Below, one piece after another: positions 8,909 through 17,425 of a DNA stretch of 32,359 nucleotides. The notes beneath the pieces are model-generated. The model made no database searches. It saw only the letters and a list, made by a program, of their open reading frames with translations, and was not told where the DNA came from. Position numbers and translations under genes: made by a program. Each line of letters opens with the position of its first letter. Within the stretch, counting starts at the first letter, position 1. Source of the DNA: Nitrospirota bacterium (GTDB lineage: Bacteria; Nitrospirota; Thermodesulfovibrionia; UBA6902); the NCBI GenBank assembly GCA_016217725.1, contig JACRHB010000222.1:1-32359 (forward strand). Reading direction: 5' to 3'.

Positions 8909-9293
8909 ATGGCTTTGTGTGAAAGGCGGTTATTACAGAAATGTTACTGCGGAAGGAAACGAAAAAATCCTGTTCATACAAAATTCATATTGCGGCATCA
9001 AGGAGATAGTCGAAATCAGACCTTGGGGATGTGATACAATCTATGCGCCAGCAGGGGTTGACACAGTTGCCTGAACAGTCTCGACCTTGGGATGGCTACA
9101 CCTCGTCTGCACTTCACGGAATCACCCACGACAGCCTTGTAGAACGCGAGTTTCTTTTTCTTAAGCTCTAGACGCTTCTCCTTAAACAGTTAGAAACGCT
9201 ATCTTCGCAAGGTTTCAGAGAAATCAGGATCAAGCTCGGGCGAAACACATAACTGCATGAACTTGATGCTGTAGGTAAATAACCAATGTCTAT

Positions 9294-9926
9294 TCACATC
9301 TGTTGCCATATTTTCAGCGAAGGAAGCTCTATGGCGGTGAGCGGGCCATGTATCCCGGCCCCTGTGTCGATATTTATCCTGTGCTTTAAGATGGTCGGCC
9401 TGTCTACGATAGTATGGCCGTGGACAATGGTCTTACCGTAGTCTTTAACTGCGGAAAGGAAGGGTTCCCTGATTTCAAGAAGGTCACTTCGCTTTTGTCT
9501 TTCAAGAGGCACCCCGGGCCTGACCCCAGCATGGCAGAAAAAGTACTTATTTGTCTCCCAAAAATGCGGAAGCGACTCGTAAAATTTCTGATGCACATTC
9601 ATGTAACAACCTGCCCTGTTATAACTTGCCTTGGTAAGGTGTCCGCCGTTAGCGTTTAGCCAGAGGTCTCTCTGGCGAGGGTTCTGGTTTCCCGAAAACA
9701 TGGAGACAATAAAATCCTCGTGATTGCCCCTAAGAAGCACTGTGTTCGGGAACTCGCTCTTGAACTTAATGAGGTATTCAACGACTGGATAGCTGTCATA
9801 CCCCCGGTCTATATAATCGCCAAGAAATACGAGAGTATCCTCCTTTTGCGGTGAGATCTGCTCGACCAAGCCGGTGAGCTTGTGGAGCATCCCGTGTATG
9901 TCTCCGACCGCGATGAGTCTACTCAT
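9294..9926 (-). CDS. Metallophosphoesterase, serine/threonine protein phosphatase (PPP) family
   Basis: GDIHG, GDYIDRG, LRGNHE, HAGVRPG and VHGHT motifs. ORF track start 9971; ATG at 9926 (MSRLIAVGDIHG) more likely. Confidence 0.9.
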   Translation of the reverse strand: MSRLIAVGDIHGMLHKLTGLVEQISPQKEDTLVFLGDYIDRGYDSYPVVEYLIKFKSEFPNTVLLRGNHEDFIVSMFSGNQNPRQRDLWLNANGGHLTKASYNRAGCYMNVHQKFYESLPHFWETNKYFFCHAGVRPGVPLERQKRSDLLEIREPFLSAVKDYGKTIVHGHTIVDRPTILKHRINIDTGAGIHGPLTAIELPSLKIWQQM

Positions 9927-9929
9927 GGG

Positions 9930-9996
9930 TAAAAAATCTTCGCCGACAGAAGTCGGCGTGCCTTTGCGCATTGGACTTCAAGCCTTCGGCTTAAGT
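9930..9996 (-). promoter_or_regulatory. Tandem leader hairpins, the second terminator-like (CGCCGAC-TTCT-GTCGGCG ... TTTTTT) just before the phosphatase ATG
   Basis: Perfect 7-bp GC-rich stem at 9941-9958 followed on the minus strand by AAGATTTTTT; second stem at 9975-9996. Confidence 0.55.
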
Positions 9997-10053
9997 CGTA
10001 TGGACAGCTTTATCACCAAACAAGGGTCAGGTGCTATTTTGAATCCCAATAGG

Positions 10054-10401
10054 TTATTCTAAATATATACAGCGGCCATCACAATCCATTACGGTTTCAA
10101 AACTCTCATAGCATGCTTTGCAGCGATATTTAATTTTTATACTGTAGCGATGACCTTCTGTCTTAGATTTAAATTTACATATACCTATATCTTCAATATA
10201 CATTGGTTTCCTATATTTAGAAAAAGTTTTTGCCAGCAAATGATTATAACAATTTCCAAAAGCATCCCCCACCTTATATAATTTTGTCCTTTCTTTTGTT
10301 TTGAAAAGGTCGTATGGATCTTCTAAACCACATGAGGGACAGCTACCAGCAGCTTCTGATACTTTATTTGAGCATTCCCGTTCAGGGCATATTATCAGCA
10401 T
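10054..10401 (-). CDS. Hypothetical protein with zinc-ribbon-like Cys pairs
   Basis: CPERECSNKVSEAAGSCPSCG N-terminus and CKAC/CDGRC near the C-terminus. Confidence 0.6.
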   Translation of the reverse strand: MLIICPERECSNKVSEAAGSCPSCGLEDPYDLFKTKERTKLYKVGDAFGNCYNHLLAKTFSKYRKPMYIEDIGICKFKSKTEGHRYSIKIKYRCKACYESFETVMDCDGRCIYLE

Positions 10402-10493
10402 AAATGCAACTCTCCTTTTCCTTCTGTTATGAAGGAATGTCTTTTATTTATGTTAAGCCTAATCATAACCTAAGCCTAATTTTAGATAAAATT

Positions 10494-11228
10494 TCAACGC
10501 AGTATCAATCTGTTATGTTTCTCATTTTCAAACTCAATTGCTTTTTCTATTTCATTATCACTAAAATCAATGCCATCTGGCGCGACTACAAGTCTGTAGG
10601 TCGTCTCTGTCCGGCGATAAACAACCGCAATGGCTTTGCCTGAAAAAATATTAATCGGCCTGTCAACTCCAAGAATATAAACAGACAGCGTGTCCCCGTG
10701 AATAGTGCAGGCCCTCCGCACATAACCGCAGTTTATCGGGTAAGTCCACCCGAACCTCGGGTGCTTGCTGCCCATGGGCTTATCCACAAACACCACGACC
10801 TTACGTTCGGCTTCGCGCCTTATCATTGACAATTCATTTCCAGGAGCGCCTTCCTCCAGAGCTTTCAGCCTGTAGTAAAATTCTTCAGGATTCTCTACTT
10901 TAAAGACCTCCTTTGCCTCTTCAATCCTTTTTCTGTTGCTGGCAAGCAAGACGTAGGCGATTTTTCTTACGGCCACGGCTTCCATCTCAAAATGTACCTC
11001 ATAATATCTGTCCATAAGATCATTGACGATAATCTCGCCCAGTCTGTCAAAGCCACTCTCCTGTATCAGATTACAGTCTATTTCAATGCAGGCGAAATTC
11101 AACCTCCCTGCGTCAATAAGCTCAAAACAGGTTCGTATTCTGCCGTGAAGATACCAGAAGTACGAATGAGCATCAGCTGGTTTATGTGATGCTATCGTTG
11201 ATGGCTCGGATTTCGGCTCTTGATTCAT
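10494..11228 (-). CDS. Protein with C-terminal inorganic-pyrophosphatase-like domain
   Basis: VVVFVDKPMGSKHPRFGWTYPINCGYVRRACTIHGDTLSVYILGVDRPINIFSGKAIAVVYRR...FSDNEIEKAIEFE resembles family I PPase (RPLGSxHP..YPVNYGY...DAYILGVD). Confidence 0.65.
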   Translation of the reverse strand: MNQEPKSEPSTIASHKPADAHSYFWYLHGRIRTCFELIDAGRLNFACIEIDCNLIQESGFDRLGEIIVNDLMDRYYEVHFEMEAVAVRKIAYVLLASNRKRIEEAKEVFKVENPEEFYYRLKALEEGAPGNELSMIRREAERKVVVFVDKPMGSKHPRFGWTYPINCGYVRRACTIHGDTLSVYILGVDRPINIFSGKAIAVVYRRTETTYRLVVAPDGIDFSDNEIEKAIEFENEKHNRLILR

Positions 11229-11235
11229 GTACTTC

Positions 11236-11484
11236 TTATCTTCCTTTATTATCCTTTTTCTGGATATATACTACATAGACCGTATCCGTACCTGCATGCC
11301 TTGCCATATCCTCCGGCAAAGCAAACACATTCATCGGGAGCTCATTTTTATCATCATATTCAAAAGCCACGGTCATATCATAGCCAGGCAGCGGGGACCT
11401 TCTTACATTCTTCTGAAGCATTTCCCTGACAGTACGCAGGACTTTAGCCTCATACGACCGACTTATTACAATCTTCGCGCACAC
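11236..11484 (-). CDS. Hypothetical protein (82 aa)
   Basis: Open frame with GTG start, placed directly upstream of 10494-11228 in the same orientation. Confidence 0.5.
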   Translation of the reverse strand: MCAKIVISRSYEAKVLRTVREMLQKNVRRSPLPGYDMTVAFEYDDKNELPMNVFALPEDMARHAGTDTVYVVYIQKKDNKGR

Positions 11485-12003
11485 GATTCCTCCTCTTTCT
11501 TCGTTTAATCACCACACACGTCGCCTGAATTTACGACTATACCATCGCTCACCAGATGGCAGCGGTCGCCAACTGTCTTCAACGAGTTTCTTCACTAAAT
11601 CGGCAAGCGCGTTCATGTGCTCTTGATTGTCGGATTCCGGGCAACCCTTTTTCCCTCAAAACTTGGCGATTCGCCTACATTTCGCGGCGTGCCTGCTGAC
11701 ACGCACGGGCCTTCAGTAATCTTAGCCCAAAACTTAAGTTTGGGAGGCTCGCTGCAATAACGCCCTTTATGGACGTGATCGAAGAAAACAACTTTATTAG
11801 TTCATAAAAAACAAAGTCAAAAACTATCTCGCAAACTTCGTAAAGGGCCATACCGTAGCCTGGACAACGGTCTGTTTCTTGGAAGTTCCACGACACAATG
11901 AACGCAAAATATTTCAGCCATCCTCTGCGGGTGGAGATAAATTACTTTGGCAGACATATCATTTGAGCCCCTTCTCTATCCTTATATCTTTTTCATTCGT
12001 CTT

Positions 12004-12498
12004 TTAAAGCGGCTTAAAAACACTGGTCGAATACTGATCGCCATTCAAAAAGTCGTGAACCACAGTATATATTTTTTCGGAAATAAACTCTCTTTTCCCC
12101 AGGCTTAGGATATCTTCTTTTGTGAACCACTTTATTTCGGAAATGCATTCTCCCCTTAAAAATTGCTTCTCCAAGTGTGCAACTGCAGGTTCCCCTTTAA
12201 CGCACTTAGCAACGAAATTAATTTGCAAATTAATTTCATTATTTTTGTTTGTTATATAACAACCCGTTGTCGATATGATCTCTATTTCAATTGATGCCTC
12301 TTCCTGGCATTCCCGCTTTATTGCCTCAAAAATGGTTTCATTAGCTACATCGCCATAGGTGCCCTTTATTATATTCCAAAGGGGCCGGATATTTTTTTCA
12401 ACTTTCTCCTTAATCATTAGAATCTTGCCATCGTCGTTGATAACGACGGCACTTACCTTTAGTTTAAACATTAATCGGCTTTGGCTTGGGTTCTTCAT
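12004..12498 (-). CDS. NUDIX hydrolase
   Basis: Nudix box-like KGTYGDVANETIFEAIKRECQEEASIEIEI (GX5EX7REUXEE-like). Confidence 0.8.
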   Translation of the reverse strand: MKNPSQSRLMFKLKVSAVVINDDGKILMIKEKVEKNIRPLWNIIKGTYGDVANETIFEAIKRECQEEASIEIEIISTTGCYITNKNNEINLQINFVAKCVKGEPAVAHLEKQFLRGECISEIKWFTKEDILSLGKREFISEKIYTVVHDFLNGDQYSTSVFKPL

Positions 12499-12560
12499 CT
12501 ATCATCACTTTAAAACATATATTTTTTCACGGGTCGGCAATGTACAACTCCTCAAACCTT

Positions 12561-13784
12561 TCATTTTGACCTCTCCAGAAGCTTTAACGCTATCTCCTCA
12601 CTCGCCTTTTCAAAGGCCCTGCCCTGAAGGACAGGACCCCCGTCAACTGTCGTCTTTCCATTAGAGAAGTGTCTGATCTCCCAAGGAAGACAGTCCTCGT
12701 CTCCCTTGAACTCTTTCCATCTCGCAACATCTGTCTCTTCCGGCCTCACGGTATCGGCCCCGATTATTTGTCCGGTCTTTACGTCTATCACCTGAAAGCT
12801 CGCGCTTACCACAGCCGTTGATTTCAATTCATAAGTTGTCCATATGGCGTAGCCGTCCCTGTACTGGTCTTTTTTCTCCCGTACCCGGCAACTATTGGAA
12901 CCCTTTGCGTCGGTCCTCTTCGGCCCATCAATCACGGCGGAAATGACCTTGCCGGTTACGATATAATGCACGCCGAGGGCCTTACCCATCTCTATGGCGG
13001 TCTTGGAATCCACAATCCCGAGCTGATATATGGCCTTTTCCTTCTCAATCTTGCCGAGGTGTTCTCGCGTAATGAAATCGATGAACTCGGTATTTTTCTT
13101 CATAGCAGCCGCTATTATCTGGTCGGCAAGCGCACCTCTGTAATCCGTAAATACATTTGCATCCTGGAACGGAAGAACCGCTATTCTTGTAACGCCTCCT
13201 TTCCTTGCCCTCTCGTAAAGGGATTGGGAGTATTTATACCCCGGCACGAATTCCTGGGCCGTACGGAACTCTATGGCGGCCGCGATAAGCTTGTTTCTGT
13301 CGTGGTTTTCCTCTCCTTCCTGAAGCAGGGTTCTCCCGCGGTTGTAATGCGCCTCTGCTGCGTTGTCGGAAGCTATTCTTTTCTTCTCAGATACGTCATC
13401 CAGAATTATGTCCCTTCGTACGGACGACACCGCCTCTATCAGCCGTTCGATGGACTTATACTCTGCAATCGCTCTGTCGAAATCATGTGCATCCTCATTC
13501 CTTTTAGCCACCCTAATATGATATTCATAGGCCGGCGTGACGGAGTTGCGAAGAAGCGCTATCGCCTCCGGGTAGTCTGGCTTGTTCTTCAAGGCCTCGA
13601 CGCTATTATATACAGCCCCGTCATAATCTCCGCTGTTGAATGCGACGGTTGCGCTCTCGTAGAAACGCCTATGGGCGCAGGCAGTCATGAAAATAGCTAT
13701 TAATAGCAATAAAAACAGGCACTTATCGGACCAATCCGGGATTGCTTTCTGCATGGCGCTCCTCTTAGTATGGATTCTTCTCAA
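12561..13784 (-). CDS. Lipoprotein with TPR-like N-terminus and CsgG-like domain
   Basis: Lipobox MTAC; FNSGDYDGAVYNSVEALKNKPDYPEA; CsgG-like RIAVLPFQDANVFTDYRGALADQIIAAA...LGVHYIVTGKV. Alternative start 13754. Confidence 0.7.
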   Translation of the reverse strand: MRRIHTKRSAMQKAIPDWSDKCLFLLLLIAIFMTACAHRRFYESATVAFNSGDYDGAVYNSVEALKNKPDYPEAIALLRNSVTPAYEYHIRVAKRNEDAHDFDRAIAEYKSIERLIEAVSSVRRDIILDDVSEKKRIASDNAAEAHYNRGRTLLQEGEENHDRNKLIAAAIEFRTAQEFVPGYKYSQSLYERARKGGVTRIAVLPFQDANVFTDYRGALADQIIAAAMKKNTEFIDFITREHLGKIEKEKAIYQLGIVDSKTAIEMGKALGVHYIVTGKVISAVIDGPKRTDAKGSNSCRVREKKDQYRDGYAIWTTYELKSTAVVSASFQVIDVKTGQIIGADTVRPEETDVARWKEFKGDEDCLPWEIRHFSNGKTTVDGGPVLQGRAFEKASEEIALKLLERSK

Positions 13785-13840
13785 AAATCTTCATGACATT
13801 CTCACCACCAAAACAATCTTTCCGGACTTAAGGAACACCG

Positions 13841-15106
13841 TTATTTATAACTAAGCGAGATATCAGATATCCACAGCTCGGTGGCAGCTCCCGCTCGGGT
13901 TGCGCTGCACCATACGCCGATAGTTATCTTTTTTACGTTCTTTGGATTGACCCCTATGAGGTTCTCCTCCAGTTCGCGGCTGATATCTATCTTGTAGCCC
14001 CTGTACGGCATTCCGTTTTTGAACTCCACATACCGGGTTGTATTTGTATCGGCTGTAAGCCGCGGCACCCCTATAAGGGGCGTATCAGCGAACATGTTCT
14101 TCACATATATTACAAAACCGGTCTGCCCAAGGACATGCTCGCTCTCATCCATATACTGTATGATGATCTGGCTTATCCCTGTTCCGCTGAAGCCTCTCAT
14201 ACGGCCTTCGGCGCTACGCCCCATGAAGCTCGCGGAAAAAACAAGGCCCGCGTCGGCCACAGGAATAACCTGGTCTAACTGTATGAACCCTTCTCCAGTG
14301 TGCCTTATATGCAGGGCCGTGCCTGAATTCGAATTGATGTACTTGACTATCTCAACTTTGCTCGACCCTTTTCCTTCGTCCCCGACGATCCTCTGCCAGC
14401 CATCAAAACGGTTTTTGAAGTTACCGTTCACCACAAGGTTCCTGCCGCGCTCCTTTGCCGCAACGGCCGGTTTGAATCCGGCATCGCCCGGAGGCGCCGC
14501 CTGAAGGCCTGCAGTATTGAGCATCCTGCACATCGCGGCTGTAGTCGTTATCTCTACGCCCGAGGTTGAAAGGATTCTGCCTGTCTCAGTATCTATCAGC
14601 CTTGAATTGAGCCTTACGGCCTTCCCCATGTCAACATAGGTGCCGGTCAGAAGCGCATCCGCGCCGGTAAGCTCCCCGAATCTCTTAGCGGTTTTAGGAT
14701 TAAAGAGGTCGGTGTTGTTGAGTTTTAGTTCCGTCAATGCCTTATCGAGGAGGTTCCTCTCCACAAGGTCTATCCTCTCGGCCCCGATCCTTGTAACAAG
14801 CTCCTCCGAGAGATATCTGCCAAACCCGGAGCTCCTTCCGTTAAGCTCCGGGAAATCGATGACGGCGATGCGCTTTCTCGCTGCTTTGGCATTCCCGAAA
14901 ATGCCAGAATTGAGCTCGTCAAGCTTCTGATAGAACGAGCTGTTATCGGCTGGATATTCGGCGCACAGATCAGGCGTAAGGTTCGCTGCCTTTGGTTGCG
15001 CGACATCCCTGACGGTCGCGCCCCTTACGGCGCAGCCTGTTGCCAACAGAAGGCATGCGGCTGTTACGCACAATGCTCCGGCTCTTCTGTGTGAACGAGC
15101 TATCAT
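13841..15106 (-). CDS. CsgG/FlgO-like lipoprotein with C-terminal carbohydrate-binding-like region
   Basis: Lipobox LATGC; RIAVIDFPELNGRSSGFGRYLSEELVTRI...GADALLTGTYVDMG...RLIDTETGRILSTSGVEI; then NLVVNGNFKNRFDGWQR. Confidence 0.75.
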   Translation of the reverse strand: MIARSHRRAGALCVTAACLLLATGCAVRGATVRDVAQPKAANLTPDLCAEYPADNSSFYQKLDELNSGIFGNAKAARKRIAVIDFPELNGRSSGFGRYLSEELVTRIGAERIDLVERNLLDKALTELKLNNTDLFNPKTAKRFGELTGADALLTGTYVDMGKAVRLNSRLIDTETGRILSTSGVEITTTAAMCRMLNTAGLQAAPPGDAGFKPAVAAKERGRNLVVNGNFKNRFDGWQRIVGDEGKGSSKVEIVKYINSNSGTALHIRHTGEGFIQLDQVIPVADAGLVFSASFMGRSAEGRMRGFSGTGISQIIIQYMDESEHVLGQTGFVIYVKNMFADTPLIGVPRLTADTNTTRYVEFKNGMPYRGYKIDISRELEENLIGVNPKNVKKITIGVWCSATRAGAATELWISDISLSYK

Positions 15107-16530
15107 TAATCGCCTCCCTCAGCCATTCTTTCCATTAATCGTCCGGTCAGCTCCTCTCCAAGCTTTCTAAAGGCGTTTGCCTCCGCGAGCGCCTCCGTCT
15201 CGCCGAAGCCAACGGCCGTATAGTTCTTCTGTGCGATGACCCGTCCGGTTGATCCGTCAACAGTCCTTATAAAGCCGTTGGCGTGAGTCGAAAAAGTCCA
15301 TTCCATGTTACCGCTTCCCTTTCTCGACCTTACTTCACCCGTTACGATGATATCAGCCTTGCCACCGCCCATCGCAACCACGTCGTAGCCGGCATCCGAA
15401 AGCCCTGCGGATATCTCTCCCTCGACTGCTGATGCGGCGCCCGAATCAGGCCCGGCCATTGAGACAATGACACGGATGTTATTCCTTACGGCAACGTGTC
15501 CGAGGGTGAAGACCGCTCTTTTCAGCCCAAGTGCCTCGATATACGGCTCCACGGCGTCTCTGTCCCGCTTCGGCATAACCGCGTACGGCAAAAACGCGCC
15601 TGGCTCAAGCGTCGCGGTGACGATTAGCGCCCCGGCCAGCGCTCCTGCCTTCAGCTCTTGATATGACGCAAAGCCCTTCTCATCCGTAAGAACGACGCCT
15701 TCACAATCTCCATGCCCTGAAGTCGAAAACAGGACAGGAAGGCCCTTGACAGGGACCCGCGCGCCGCCTGCCCGGACAAAGACCCTTGCGACGAGAGGCT
15801 CTTTCAGCCTCTTGAACGCCTCCGCCCTCTGTTCTTCGCCGGATACTGCCTCTATCTCGATGCCTTGCAAAAGGGCGCGGAGCTTTTCAAGCGCCTCGCT
15901 TCGAAGCCCCTCGTCCTCTATGCCTTCGGCCTCCCCGAGGGCTTCCGTGAAAGCGAGATACGCGGCCCTTACATCCCCCTTTGCCACGTCATTTACGCCG
16001 CCGTCCAAGATCCCCCGAACGGACGATGCCTTGCGTGCAAGGTCGTTTTGCGCACGTTGCCTCTCCATTTCAAGCTCGGCCCTCGGATATCGCACGAGCA
16101 CGTATACGTCAAAGCCCCTTTCAGGCTTCTCAAAATACCAGTCCTTGAGAAGCGCCCCCCTTACCCTCACATCCGTTGACTTCGACTCTATCTCGTCGAG
16201 GAGCGTTGTTTCGATCTCCGTCTTTTTCTCGTAATACCTCGACTTCAAGCGAATCTCGAAATGCTCGACAAGCTCAGTAACGGCCTGATTTATGGCCAAC
16301 CTCTTGCCATCCTCAAGCGCCAACGCGTCTGTCTTAATCCCGACGAAATAGAGATATTCTTTGTCTTCAGGCGCTTTCGTTACCCACTTTGGTATACCGC
16401 CGGCTATCGCAGATGCTGCAGCCAGGACCAACGCTGCCGCAGAAAAGATCAAAAACGCTCTATAAAAGACAGAGCCCGCCATTTTGTCACTACGCAATGC
16501 AAGGCGGCTGTATTTGGTATAACCAATCAT
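15106..16530 (-). CDS. LPP20/FlgT-like envelope protein
   Basis: Signal-anchor N-terminus; IPKWVTKAPEDKEYLYFVGIKTDALALEDGKRLAINQAVTEL resembles the LPP20 domain. ORF track start 16572; ATG 16530 overlaps the upstream stop by 4 nt. Confidence 0.65.
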   Translation of the reverse strand: MIGYTKYSRLALRSDKMAGSVFYRAFLIFSAAALVLAAASAIAGGIPKWVTKAPEDKEYLYFVGIKTDALALEDGKRLAINQAVTELVEHFEIRLKSRYYEKKTEIETTLLDEIESKSTDVRVRGALLKDWYFEKPERGFDVYVLVRYPRAELEMERQRAQNDLARKASSVRGILDGGVNDVAKGDVRAAYLAFTEALGEAEGIEDEGLRSEALEKLRALLQGIEIEAVSGEEQRAEAFKRLKEPLVARVFVRAGGARVPVKGLPVLFSTSGHGDCEGVVLTDEKGFASYQELKAGALAGALIVTATLEPGAFLPYAVMPKRDRDAVEPYIEALGLKRAVFTLGHVAVRNNIRVIVSMAGPDSGAASAVEGEISAGLSDAGYDVVAMGGGKADIIVTGEVRSRKGSGNMEWTFSTHANGFIRTVDGSTGRVIAQKNYTAVGFGETEALAEANAFRKLGEELTGRLMERMAEGGD

Positions 16531-17144
16531 CTGTTCTGCTCCGGTAGCCCTCCGTCCCTTCTTCTTTTCCACTCCTCTATCATCTGCTCGGCTTCCTTGT
16601 TCTTGTCGGTCTTTGTTTTGTCCAGCAGACCCCTCACCACCCTGTCCTTTGAGGCCTCATAGTCCTTCTTTGCTATCCTAACGAGAGAAAAGATGTGGTA
16701 ATACGGCTTTGAGCCTTCCTTCTCAGAGCGCTCCACCAACCTCTCCCAGTAGGCCTTTTCAGCTAACATGCCGCTAACGTTTACCTGCCTCGACACCGAC
16801 TCCAGCGCGTCATCAACGAACCTTCCGACATCACCGGGAACGGTATTTGAGCCTCTGATGAACTCCCTGTATTCGCTCGTAAGCTCGCTCGAGACGGCTT
16901 CTACGAGCCTCTTCTTGGCATCAGCCTCGGCTTGGCGTTTGCCAAGGGCAAGGTCATAGACACCACCTACCTCGCCCCGAAAGTAAAGCGCATCATTTTC
17001 TTCGAAGTAGAGATTTTCGGATTTGACCCACCTCTCCTTTGAGCTGCTTTTTTCAATTATCTTAGGACCAAGCGACGAACACCCAGTAAAAATAACGGCT
17101 ATTAGAAATATCATTATGTATATGGTTGTCTTCCTCATTTTCAT
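16527..17144 (-). CDS. LPP20-like lipoprotein
   Basis: Lipobox FTGC; YFRGEVGGVYDLALGKRQAEADAKKRLVEAVSSEL. Confidence 0.7.
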   Translation of the reverse strand: MKMRKTTIYIMIFLIAVIFTGCSSLGPKIIEKSSSKERWVKSENLYFEENDALYFRGEVGGVYDLALGKRQAEADAKKRLVEAVSSELTSEYREFIRGSNTVPGDVGRFVDDALESVSRQVNVSGMLAEKAYWERLVERSEKEGSKPYYHIFSLVRIAKKDYEASKDRVVRGLLDKTKTDKNKEAEQMIEEWKRRRDGGLPEQNR

Positions 17145-17305
17145 TCCTCCTTCATTTGTTATGTTTGACTACGCAAAGATTATGCCAATGCATAAAACCT
17201 GTATTTTCAGCCTGTTAAGACCGATTTCTTCTCTGTAAGGTATCCTTTTCGTAACTTCTGATGTCATAAAGCGACAACAGGCTTGAGAATATGGATTAAA
17301 AAAAC

Positions 17306-17337
17306 AAAAAAGCCTGCATTAATAGCAGGCTTTTTTT
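17306..17337. terminator. Bidirectional Rho-independent terminator
   Basis: AAAAAAGCCTGC-ATTAATA-GCAGGCTTTTTT symmetric stem with A/T tracts on both sides. Confidence 0.85.
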
Positions 17338-17425
17338 ACCTCTCCCTGTGGCATTACAAAATACCTATGGGCTTATTTATGTCAAATTTACGAAAAAGTA
17401 CTCGATCATGACTGCTCTGTCATTT

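Noticed and set aside
11726-11744. Palindrome CCCAAAACTTAAGTTTGGG
   Set aside because: A 12-bp AT-rich palindrome with short flanks in an unannotated gap; too weak alone to call an operator.
11675-11896. 73-aa minus-strand ORF in the 11.5-12.0 kb gap
   Set aside because: No motif, no clear RBS, unusual composition; could be degraded sequence, but I cannot name a parent gene.
12966-13703. 245-aa plus-strand ORF
   Set aside because: Antisense to the CsgG-like lipoprotein gene, which has a lipobox and family motifs; likely shadow ORF.
14019-16234. Long plus-strand ORFs (161 aa, 162 aa) rich in Ser/Pro/Leu
   Set aside because: Composition typical of antisense shadows of GC-rich coding sequence; overlap supported minus-strand lipoprotein genes.
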